From Verrucosispora sioxanthis (lineage in GTDB: Bacteria; Actinomycetota; Actinomycetes; Mycobacteriales; Micromonosporaceae): 64,000 bases of DNA. Shown one piece after another: positions 17,104-25,369 of the stretch. The DNA is taken from the NCBI RefSeq assembly GCF_010560025.1, contig NZ_SAIY01000006.1, positions 302,641 through 366,640 of the forward strand, read 5' to 3'. The position numbers and the translations under genes are program-made. The number at the start of each line of letters is the position of its first letter. The stretch's first letter is position 1. The notes under the pieces are model-generated. The model saw only the letters and a list, made by a program, of their open reading frames with translations, made no database searches and was not told the DNA's origin.

Positions 17104-19655
17104 GTGGACACGGTGGGCGGTCCGAAGGCACGGACGCTCCGCGCCGCCGCGCTGCACCGCCGGGCCGCTGCGACGGTCGCGGCGGCGACGACGATCCTCG
17201 ACGAGACCCGTCCCGTCCCGGCTGACCAGCGCCGCCAGTACGCGCTGGCCGAGCGGCTGCGCGACGCGGCCGGCATCCTCGCCCCGGGTTGGGCCGGGTC
17301 CGCGTTGGACGCGGTCGCTCCGGCCCACCCCGCCGGGGAGGGCTCACCGCCGTTCGTCCGGGTGGGCACGGCCGCGCCGCTGGACGACGCACGTTTCCCG
17401 GCGCTGGTGCCGATGTTCGGCAGTGGACACCTCGCGATGGACGCCGACGCGGGCGACCCTCGGGTCGCCGGGTTGCTGCGGGCCGTACTGCTGCGCCTGC
17501 TGGCGGCGACACCGGCGGGGGCACTGCTGGTGCGGGTGGTGGACGCGACGGGCGTCGCGTTGGCACCGTTCGCGGCGCTCGGCGACGCCGGGTGCTGGCC
17601 CCGCCGGCCACGGACGCCGACGGTCTGCGGGCCGTGCTGGCGGAGGCGGAGCGGTGGGTGGCGCCGGACGCCTCCGGTCCTCGCCGGCACGACCGTTCTC
17701 TGCTGTTGGTGCTGGCCGCGCTGCCCGAACCGCACCTGCCTGGTGACCTGGCGCGGATCGAGGCACTCGCCGAGCAGGGACCCGCGGCCGGATTGCACCT
17801 GGTGGTGGCGGGGTGGCCGGTAGCCGGCCGAGCCGCGCTGCCCAGGGCTACGTCGCTGGCGATGCGGACGGCCTATGCGCTGCTCGGCAATCCGCCGGGT
17901 GCGGCGTTCGCCGGCACCGACGGAGGTCTGAACTCACCGGTGTTCGTCGACCCGGATCCGCCGACCGAGTTGGTCGAGACCGTGTGCCGGCGGATCGCCG
18001 CCCAGGTCGAGGCCGGCAGCCGGCTCGCCCTGTCGCACCTGCTGCCGTCGGTGGACGAGCTGGGGCAGGCGGCCGGGACGGACGGGCTGACCAGCACCGT
18101 CGGCGACGCGGGCGGGCGTCCGGTCTCGCTCGGCTTCACCGAACTGACCCCGCACTGGTTGGTGAGCGGCCGGTCACGGGGCTGCCGGTCCACCTTCCTG
18201 ACCACGGCGCTGCTCGGACTCGTCGCGCGGTACGGCCCGGAAGAGCTGTCGCTGTACCTGGTGGACCTCGGTGCCGGTGAGTCCTTCGCGGAATTCCTGC
18301 AGACCGAGCGGGACAGGTCCTGGATCCCGCAGGTCCGGGCGGCCGCGATGGCCGCCGACCGGGAGTACGTGCTGGATCTGCTGGATCAGTTGACGGCGGA
18401 GGTGCAGCGGCGCGCCGAGGCTTCCGCCCGCGCGGGTGGGCAGCGCTTCCCCGAGTTGCGGAAACATCGCCCGCTTCCTCGGGTCGTCTGTGTGCTGGAG
18501 AACCTGCAGGTGCTTCTCACCGAACGGGACCGGCTCTCCGCCGAGGTGGCCGCCCGGCTGGACGCACTGGCGAGGACCGGGCGGGCGTACGGTGTTCACC
18601 TGGTGCTGGCCGGCGAGGGTGACCTGGGCCTGGGCACCCGTTCCGACGGCGGGCAGCGGGACTCCCTGCCGGGCCAGTTCCCGGTGCGGGTGGCGCTGCC
18701 TGGCGGCGGGGCGGTGCTGGCACCCACCAACGACGCCGCGGCCGGTCTGCCGGTGGGCAGCGCGGTGGTCAACACCGCGGGCGGGCTCGGCGGCCCTCGG
18801 GGAGCGATCCGAGGTCATGAGCGGATGGTCCGGTTCCCCGACCCGGCAGACGAGCCGGAGGCGGTCACCGGGCTGCGCCATCGCCTCTGGTCGGCCCGCC
18901 CGCCGAACGCGACGCCGCCCGTCGTCTTCGCCGGGTACGCACGTCCGCTGCTGGGCAACGATCCCCGCTATCGGGCAGCCGTTGCGGGGCAGTCGACGGT
19001 ACCGGCCGCGTTGCTCGGGCGGGTGGTGGATGTCTCGCGCAGCACCGCGACGGTGTCGTTCGGACCGGCGGCGGGGCGCAACCTCGCGGTTCTCGGTCCA
19101 CGACCTGCCGCATGCCGCCTGCTGGCGACGGCCGCCCACACCACCGCGGCCCACCATCCGGCCGGTACGGCGCGGTTCGTGGTCGCCGTGGCGGATGCCG
19201 AGGCAGCGCAGTTGGCGGACACTCTGGTCGCGGAGTTGGCGGAGCGTCACCAGGTTGACCGGGTGGACCTCGCCGGGCTGGTCGCCGTGGCGGACGCCGG
19301 CGAGCCGGCGTACCTGGTCGTCTTCGGGCTGGACATGGCGCCGGCCGAGCAGTTGCCGCCGGCTCGACTGCGGGCTCTGCTGCGCGACGGGCCTCCGGCC
19401 GGGCAGCACCTGCTCGGCTGGTGGCGTACGGTGCCGTCGTTCGCGACGCTCGTGCAGCCGGACGAGACGGTGGACAAGCTGACCGCTGTGGCGGTGGCGG
19501 GTGTGCCGGGGGCGCAACTCACTCCGGTCTTCGGTCGTCCGGTGGAGTGGCGGCCTCGGCCCGACCGGGTGGTGCTCTGGGACGGGCCGGCGGAGCGCGG
19601 TGTGGTGCTGGTTCCGTACGAGGTGCCCGGCAGCGAGCAGGGGGAACCCGGATGA
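17104..19655 (+). CDS. FtsK/SpoIIIE-like protein with substituted Walker A lysine, one frame break
   Basis: About 850 residues after repair. The N-terminal 160 residues are helical and Ala/Arg-rich. A break at GGG 17590-17592 is cured by one extra G, joining FAALGDAG to VLAPPATDADGL. The P-loop-like region reads SGRSRGCRST near nucleotide 18165, so the Walker A lysine is arginine. The second motif reads VVCVLENLQVL. It resembles the ATPase cores of FtsK/EccC proteins but may not hydrolyse ATP. The start is GTG 17104, or GTG 17113, after GCGGAGG. It overlaps the next gene as ATGA. It could couple substrate to the secretion machine, which is speculative. Confidence 0.7.
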
Positions 19656-20361
19656 CTCTCGACCACTCGCCGGCCACCGCCGCCGGGCCGGTCCGGCAGC
19701 GGGCTGCCGGTACGCCGGGGACCCGGTGCGAGCCGCGTGGGCCGACTACCTGGCCGCGGCCCGGCAGCTCGACGGGGTACGTCGGGGCGCGGCGACCGCC
19801 GCGGGCGAGCAGGCCCGCGCGGTCCAGGCCGCCCGGGAGGAACTGACCGGGGTACGCACCCGGCTGGTGTCGCAGGAGAGTCGGCTGCGTGAGCTGGAGG
19901 TACCACCGATCTCGCTGGCGCCGACCCCTCCCGAACTGGCCGAGGCGACCCGGTCGATGAGCGGTGGTCCGGCGGCCGTGTTGACCGCCCTGCGGGACGC
20001 CCGTCGGTGGGCTGTCGGCGCGGACGACACGCTGGCCGCCCGTGGCCTGTCCCGGGTGGCGCACTGGCCGGCCCGTGCGCGCAATCTGCTGGTGTACGGG
20101 CCGCTGGGGCTGTTCGTTCCGGTGCTGCTGGGGGTGGTGTACCTGCTGGCGGGTACCGGCGCGCTGACCACGTTCACGGTGCTGGTGGCGCTGCCGGCAC
20201 CGGCGGTCGCGTTCGGCCTGGGCTGGCTCGCGGTGGGCCGCTGCTTTCCGCCGGGTCCGGGAGAGCGGGTGGACCGCACGCCACGGTTCGGCGCGCTGGC
20301 CTGCCTGGTCCCGGCCGTGGTGGTCAACGCGGGGATCGTGCTGGGGATGCTGTCGTCCTGA
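19652..20361 (+). CDS. Coiled-coil membrane protein partnered with the FtsK-like gene, possible frame break
   Basis: The ATG at 19652 overlaps the FtsK-like stop, but coding character moves to another frame between about 19685 and 19725, again explained by one missing base. The repaired protein is about 236 residues: an N-terminal segment, a helical charged region (AARQLDGVRRG to SQESRLRELEV) likely forming a coiled coil, then three or four membrane helices (last at the C-terminus). A GTG near 19726 in the second frame is an alternative true start. Family unknown. Tight overlap suggests it is the membrane anchor for its partner. Confidence 0.6.
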
Positions 20362-20376
20362 CCGCCCGCCGGTCAG
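20358..20376. terminator. Short convergent hairpin
   Basis: CTGACCG and its complement CGGTCAG flank a five-base loop and span both stop codons of convergent genes. It is only seven base pairs, so it is a weak candidate for a shared terminator. Confidence 0.35.
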
Positions 20377-21077
20377 CGCGGGATGATCAGAGCCATCGCC
20401 TCGGCCCGGGACTTGGCGTCGTGTTGCAGCGTGCCACGCACCGCAGACGTGATCGTCTTGGCACCGGACTTCTGGATGCCCCGCATCGCCATGCACATGT
20501 GTTCGCACTCGAGCACGACGATCACGCCCCGCGGCTCCAGCCGCGTCATCAGCAGGTCCGCGATCTGCGAGGTGAGCCGCTCCTGCACCTGGGGACGCCG
20601 GGCGAAGACCTCGACCAGCCGGGCCAGCTTGGACAGTCCGGTGATCCGGCCGTCGGGACCGGGGATGTAGCCGATGTGGGCGCTGCCCCGGAAGGGCAGC
20701 AAGTGATGCTCACAGAGGCTCATCACGTCGATGTCCCGGACCAGCACCAGCTCCTCGTGGTTGGCCTCGAAGGTGGTGGTGAGCACCGTGGCCGGGTCGA
20801 CGCGCAGACCGGCGAAGAGTTCCGCGTACGCCCGGGCGACCCGGGCCGGGGTCTGCTGGAGGCCGTCGCGGTCCGGGTCCTCCCCGACCGCGATGAGGAT
20901 CTCGCGGACCGCCTTCTCGATCCGGCCGAGGTCCATGGTGTCCTCGACGGGACGCCCGGTCAGGCGGCCGTTGATCAACCGGGCGGCGATGTAGTCGAGG
21001 CGGTCGGTGTCGGGTTCGGTGGCGGAGGCGGCCAGTCCCCGCTGTGGGGAACTGGCCGCCGGCTCGTCGGTGCTCAG
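20373..21077 (-). CDS. folE: GTP cyclohydrolase I
   Basis: Converts GTP to dihydroneopterin triphosphate, the first step of folate synthesis; a homodecameric zinc enzyme. The core has the family motifs SLCEHHLLPF (zinc Cys/His), GLSKLARLVE, QERLT and ECEHMCM. The only ATG/GTG/TTG start gives a protein beginning MINGRLTGRPVED. The frame continues upstream with plausible FolE sequence (TDRLDYIAARLINGR) to a CTG that overlaps the ftsH stop as CTGA at 21077. I take the CTG start (234 residues), as it mirrors the ATGA/GTGA junctions nearby; the TTG at 20978 would give 201 residues. folE usually precedes folP, but here they are 12.7 kb apart. Confidence 0.9.
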   Translation of the reverse strand: MSTDEPAASSPQRGLAASATEPDTDRLDYIAARLINGRLTGRPVEDTMDLGRIEKAVREILIAVGEDPDRDGLQQTPARVARAYAELFAGLRVDPATVLTTTFEANHEELVLVRDIDVMSLCEHHLLPFRGSAHIGYIPGPDGRITGLSKLARLVEVFARRPQVQERLTSQIADLLMTRLEPRGVIVVLECEHMCMAMRGIQKSGAKTITSAVRGTLQHDAKSRAEAMALIIPR

Positions 21078-23092
21078 TGCGAACCGTCCGAGGAGTTGTT
21101 CGAGCTGACGCCACCGACCGTCGCCTCCGCGCCGTCGGCCTCGGCCTGCACCTTCAGCGCGTCCTTCTCGGCCGGGGTGAGTACGGGCGGCTCGGTGGAG
21201 GGCTGCCGCTTGCCGAAGCCGTTGTACGGTGCCATCGGCGGTCGCTTGACCACCCGGGCGCAGATCCGGGCCATGTCGGCGGTGGAGAGGGTTTCCTTCT
21301 CCATCAGCTCGAGCACGATGTTGTCCAGGACGTCCCGGTACTCGACCAGGATCTCCCAGGCCTCGTCGTGGGCCAGTTCAATCAGGGCCCGCATCTCGCC
21401 GTCGATCTCGGCGGCGACGGCGTCGGAGTAGTCCCGCTCGTGGCCCATGTTGCGGCCGAGGAACGGCTCGTCGCCGCTGGTGCCGTACTTGATCGCACCG
21501 AGCTTGGAGCTCATCCCGTACTGGGTGATCATCGCGCGGGCCAGCTGGGTGGCCTTCTCGATGTCGTTGCCGGCACCGGTGGTGGGCTCGTGGAAGACGA
21601 GTTCCTCGGCGGCCCGGCCGCCCAGCGCGTACGCCAGGGTGTCGACCATCTCGGCGCGGGTCTGGGTGTACTTGTCCTCCGTGGGCAGCACCAGGGTGTG
21701 GCCCAGGGAACGACCTCGGGACAGGATGGTCACCTTGTGCACCGGTGCGGCGTGTGGCAGCGCCCAGGCGACAAGCGCGTGCCCACCCTCGTGGTACGCG
21801 GTGATCTTCTTTTCCTGGTCGCTCATCACCCGGGTACGGCGCTGCGGACCGGCGATCACGCGGTCGATCGACTCCTCGAGCGAGTCGTTGGAGATGGCCC
21901 GCTGGTCCTTCCGGGCGGTCAGCAGGGCGGCCTCGTTGATCACGTTGGCGAGGTCGGCACCGCTGAAGCCCGGCGTCCGCTTGGCCACCGAGTCGAGGTC
22001 GACGTCGGGCATGAACGGCTTACCCTTGGCGTGCACCCGCAGGATGGCCTTGCGGCCCTCCATGTCGGGGGCGTCGACCGGGATCTGCCGGTCGAACCGA
22101 CCCGGCCGCAGCAGCGCCGGGTCGAGGATGTCCGGCCGGTTGGTGGCGGCGATCAGGATCACGCCGCCCTTGACGTCGAAGCCGTCCATCTCGACCAGAA
22201 GCTGGTTCAGCGTCTGCTCGCGCTCGTCGTGGCCACCGCCCATGCCGGCGCCACGGTGCCGGCCGACCGCGTCGATCTCGTCAACGAAGACGATCGCGGG
22301 CGCGTTCGCCTTGGCCTGCTCGAACAGGTCACGGACCCGGCTGGCGCCGACACCGACGAACATCTCCACGAAGTCCGAGCCGGAGATCGAGTAGAACGGC
22401 ACCCCGGCCTCGCCGGCCACCGCTCGGGCGAGCAGCGTCTTACCGGTACCGGGCGGGCCGAAGAGCAGCACGCCCTTCGGGATCTTCGCACCGAGTGCCT
22501 GGTACTTCGCCGGGTTCTGCAGGAAGTCCTTGATCTCGTGCAGCTCCTCGACGGCCTCCTCGGAGCCCGCCACGTCGGCGAACGTCGTCTTCGGCGTGTC
22601 CTTGGTGATCATCTTTGCCTTGGACTTGCCGAAGTTGAGCACCCGGGAGCCGCCGCCCTGCATCTGCGACATGAAGAACAGCAGCAGCAGCACGAGCAGC
22701 ACGATGGGAAGCAGGTTGACCAGCAGGCTGACCCAGATGCTGTCGGACGACACCTCGACATCGGCCGGTCCGGTGATCCGGTTGTTCGCCTTGGCCTCGA
22801 GAATCTCGTTCCAGACCTCGTCGCCAACCTCGTACGGGAACTGAGCCTCGATCAGCTTCGTGGTGGTGTCGCCGAACTCGGTCTCCTCGGCCAGCTCGAG
22901 CTGGATCGTCTGTTCCTTGTCCTGGAAGACGACCTTCTCGATGCCGCCCTTGTTGAGCTGGTCGAGCGCGACGGACGTGTCCACCCGGTGGTAGCTGGGT
23001 CCACCGGTGAACAACTGACTGAGCACGACGGCGCCGAGGATGACCAGGATGACCCAGAACACCGGTCGGCGGAAGAAACGCGTACGTTCCAT
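21074..23092 (-). CDS. ftsH: ATP-dependent zinc metalloprotease FtsH
   Basis: Membrane-bound AAA protease that extracts and degrades damaged or regulatory membrane proteins. 672 residues: membrane helix 11-28, extracytoplasmic domain about 30-118, second helix 121-141, AAA domain with Walker A GPPGTGKT at 212-219 and Walker B IVFVDEID, SRH region ATNRPDILDPALLRPGR, and zinc site HEGGH at 434-438. The C-terminus is acidic and Ser/Asn-rich. Everything expected is present. It lies between hpt and folE as in other actinobacteria. Confidence 0.97.
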   Translation of the reverse strand: MERTRFFRRPVFWVILVILGAVVLSQLFTGGPSYHRVDTSVALDQLNKGGIEKVVFQDKEQTIQLELAEETEFGDTTTKLIEAQFPYEVGDEVWNEILEAKANNRITGPADVEVSSDSIWVSLLVNLLPIVLLVLLLLFFMSQMQGGGSRVLNFGKSKAKMITKDTPKTTFADVAGSEEAVEELHEIKDFLQNPAKYQALGAKIPKGVLLFGPPGTGKTLLARAVAGEAGVPFYSISGSDFVEMFVGVGASRVRDLFEQAKANAPAIVFVDEIDAVGRHRGAGMGGGHDEREQTLNQLLVEMDGFDVKGGVILIAATNRPDILDPALLRPGRFDRQIPVDAPDMEGRKAILRVHAKGKPFMPDVDLDSVAKRTPGFSGADLANVINEAALLTARKDQRAISNDSLEESIDRVIAGPQRRTRVMSDQEKKITAYHEGGHALVAWALPHAAPVHKVTILSRGRSLGHTLVLPTEDKYTQTRAEMVDTLAYALGGRAAEELVFHEPTTGAGNDIEKATQLARAMITQYGMSSKLGAIKYGTSGDEPFLGRNMGHERDYSDAVAAEIDGEMRALIELAHDEAWEILVEYRDVLDNIVLELMEKETLSTADMARICARVVKRPPMAPYNGFGKRQPSTEPPVLTPAEKDALKVQAEADGAEATVGGVSSNNSSDGSH

Positions 23093-23417
23093 GCTGTTGT
23101 CGAGCGCCGAGACGCCCGCATCCTCCTGATCGACGTCCTGACCGACTGTGGGTGTCGCCGCCTGGGCGGCTGCCGGAGCCGCCGTGCGGGCCGGCCTCGA
23201 CCCCGGGGCGCGATTGCCGCGCCACGGTCATTCGACGGTACACCGTGCGAGACCGATATGAGCTGGCGAGCCCAGCACTTACGCGTACGGCGAACCGGAT
23301 GTCAGCCGGCGTGGCCCGAAGTCGGATCTCCGGGGCACCGTCGTCAACGGTAGTCCGATCAGCTGAAAGGCGGCTGTACGCCGGGCGGGAGGTGCCGACG
23401 CGCCGGTACCCACCTGG
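23093..23417 (-). promoter_or_regulatory. ftsH upstream region
   Basis: A 325-bp gap between hpt and ftsH with no convincing gene. The minus frame directly in front of the ftsH ATG stays open for some 20 codons but contains no start. An AGGAGG lies about 30 bases before the ATG, too far to serve it. The gap presumably holds the ftsH promoter; I could not fix a -10/-35 pair. Confidence 0.4.
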
Positions 23418-23993
23418 TCAGGAGCGGGCGTAGACCTCCGGCTTGAGCACCCCCACGTACGGCAGCTCCCGGTAGCGCTCACCGAAGTCGAGGCCGTACC
23501 CGACGACGAACTCGGTCGGGATGTCGAAGCCCACGTACCTGACCGGCACCGTCACCTTCACCGCGTCCGGCTTACGGAACAGCGCGACCACCTCGACGCT
23601 CGCGGCCGAACGCGATTCCAGGTAGCGCAGCAACCAGGACAGGGTCAGCCCGGAGTCGACGATGTCCTCCACGACGACGACGTGCCGACCGGCGATGTCC
23701 CGGTCGAGGTCCTTGAGGATCCGGACCACTCCCGAGGAGGTGGTGCCCTGCCCGTACGAGGAGATGGCCATGAAGTCCAGCTCGGCCGGGGGGCCGTGCC
23801 GACCCAGCGCCCGGGCGAAGTCGGCCATGAACATGACCGCGCCCTTGAGTACGCAGACGAGCAGCAGCCCGTCGGAGACGTGCGCGTAGTCTGCGGAGAC
23901 CTGTTTGGCCAGCTCAGCGGTCTTCTCTCGGATCTGCGCCTCGGAGATGATCACGTGGTCGATGTCGGCGTCGTACCAGGAGCCGTCAGCCAT
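23418..23993 (-). CDS. hpt: Hypoxanthine(-guanine) phosphoribosyltransferase
   Basis: Salvages hypoxanthine and guanine with PRPP to IMP and GMP. 191 residues. The PRPP-binding signature VVVVEDIVDSGLTL lies near residue 105, the flexible-loop SSYGQGT region near 78, and the purine-binding YVGFDIPTEFVVGYGLDFGERYR stretch near the C-terminus. The length is normal. It heads the hpt-ftsH-folE run; its usual upstream neighbour tilS is 3 kb away, beyond the GlxA-type regulator and GGT-like gene. Confidence 0.96.
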   Translation of the reverse strand: MADGSWYDADIDHVIISEAQIREKTAELAKQVSADYAHVSDGLLLVCVLKGAVMFMADFARALGRHGPPAELDFMAISSYGQGTTSSGVVRILKDLDRDIAGRHVVVVEDIVDSGLTLSWLLRYLESRSAASVEVVALFRKPDAVKVTVPVRYVGFDIPTEFVVGYGLDFGERYRELPYVGVLKPEVYARS

Positions 23994-24092
23994 GACTCTA
24001 GCCTGCCGTACGCCCCGGGTTCGCCGTCGGCGGGGCCGCCCGTTTCGGGGCGGCCGCGCCCAGGGATTTTCTGGATAAGTGGAACATTCAGC

Positions 24093-24230
24093 TCAGCAGT
24101 GGCGTGATCGCCACCTGTGCCCCCCGTCGGAGGGCTTCCAGTCCGCCGAGTCACGACTGTCGGCGGTCAGCCCGAGGGCGGACAGCAGGGCGAGGGAGAG
24201 AAAGAACAGTAGAAAGAGCAGGAAACCCAT
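24093..24230 (-). CDS. Small membrane protein, 45 residues
   Basis: A short ORF with a strongly hydrophobic start (MGFLLFLLFFLSLALLSALG) and a polar tail containing DSRDSADWKPSDGG. One membrane span and a short, apparently non-random tail suggest a real small protein. No family is recognised and the ribosome site is poor (AAGCGAGCG). It diverges from the GlxA-type regulator. Confidence 0.4.
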   Translation of the reverse strand: MGFLLFLLFFLSLALLSALGLTADSRDSADWKPSDGGHRWRSRHC

Positions 24231-24323
24231 GGCGGCGCTCGCTTTCTGACGTCTGCGGTTGTCGTGTCGCCGCCGGTGCGCACCGGACATCTGCCAGTTT
24301 GGGCGTCGTGCCTCCCTGCCGAC

Positions 24324-24341
24324 AGTGGCAGGAATGCCACT
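24324..24341. promoter_or_regulatory. Inverted repeat upstream of the GlxA-type regulator
   Basis: AGTGGCA, four bases, TGCCACT: a 7-bp-arm palindrome about 40 bases before the regulator's ATG, in the divergent gap with the small membrane ORF. It is a candidate operator for self-regulation; there is no direct proof. Confidence 0.4.
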
Positions 24342-24382
24342 CCTGCTCGATTTTCTGCCACCCATGCGGTTACCCTCGTCAC

Positions 24383-25345
24383 ATGCTTCGTTCAGTGGCC
24401 GTACTCGTCCTGGACGGCGTAGCGCCGTTCGAACTCGGCGTGCTCGCCGAGGTGTTCGGTACCGACCGCACCGACGACGGGCTGCCGGGTTACCGGTTCG
24501 ACGTATGTGGCCCTCGACAGGCCCCGGTACGCACCTCCGCCGGTTTCCACCTGGTGCCGAACGCCGATCTGGCTCCGCTGGAGCAGGCGGACCTGGTGGC
24601 CGTTCCCGCACACGATCCGACCACCACCGCGCCGGTCGAGGTCCACGAGGCGCTGCGTCGGGCCGCCGATCGGGGCGCGTACCTGTTCAGCGTGTGTGCC
24701 GGCGCGTACCTGCTGGGCGAGGCGGGACTGCTCGACGGGCGGGAGTGCACCACCCACTGGCGACACGTCGACGAGTTGCAGCGCCGCCACCCGAGCGCCC
24801 GGGTGCGCTGCAACTCGCTCTACGTGCAGGACGGCCGGCTGCTCACCAGCGCGGGCACCGCCGCCGGCATCGACGCCTGCCTGCACCTGGTACGCCAGGC
24901 GCACGGCTCGGCCACCGCCACCCGACTGGCCCGCCGGATGGTGGTGCCTCCGCACCGCGACGGCGGGCAGGCCCAGTACATCGAGGCACCGATTCCGAAG
25001 GCACCGGAGGCGCCCACCCTGGAACCGGTGCTGGAGTGGCTGATGGGCCATCTGGACCGGCAGACCACGGTCGACGAGTTGGCCGCGCGGGCCGGGATGG
25101 CCCCACGGACGTTCGCCCGCCGCTTCCGCGCGGAGACCGGCACCACCCCGCACGACTGGCTGACCAACCAACGCGTCCTGCTGGCCCGCCGGCTGTTGGA
25201 GGACACCCCACTCACGGTGGAAGGGGTCGCCGAACGGGCCGGGTTCGGCGACGCCGCCGTCCTACGGCACCACTTCACCCGCCGGGTCGGTGCCACGCCG
25301 CAGGCCTACCGCAGCACGTTCCGGGATCGCGCTCCTACCGGTTGA
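24383..25345 (+). CDS. GlxA-family transcriptional regulator (DJ-1/PfpI plus AraC HTH)
   Basis: 320 residues. The N-terminal DJ-1/PfpI amidotransferase-like domain (about 1-180) includes the nucleophile-elbow-like SVCAGAYLLGEAGLLDG. The C-terminal AraC DNA-binding domain (about 215-315) has two helix-turn-helix units: TVDELAARAGMAPRTFARRF and VEGVAERAGFGDAAVLRHHF. Such regulators usually respond to small amines or amides, but the ligand is unknown. The start ATG has no clear ribosome site and may be leaderless. It is convergent with the GGT-like gene, and the two together separate hpt from tilS. Confidence 0.9.
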   Translation: MLRSVAVLVLDGVAPFELGVLAEVFGTDRTDDGLPGYRFDVCGPRQAPVRTSAGFHLVPNADLAPLEQADLVAVPAHDPTTTAPVEVHEALRRAADRGAYLFSVCAGAYLLGEAGLLDGRECTTHWRHVDELQRRHPSARVRCNSLYVQDGRLLTSAGTAAGIDACLHLVRQAHGSATATRLARRMVVPPHRDGGQAQYIEAPIPKAPEAPTLEPVLEWLMGHLDRQTTVDELAARAGMAPRTFARRFRAETGTTPHDWLTNQRVLLARRLLEDTPLTVEGVAERAGFGDAAVLRHHFTRRVGATPQAYRSTFRDRAPTG

Positions 25346-25369
25346 CCGGCCCCCTGACGATCGTGCTGG

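Noticed and set aside
21044..23353. A 769-codon plus-strand frame opposite ftsH
   Set aside because: It mirrors ftsH exactly, has no recognisable domain and shows the codon pattern of an antisense shadow in high-GC DNA.
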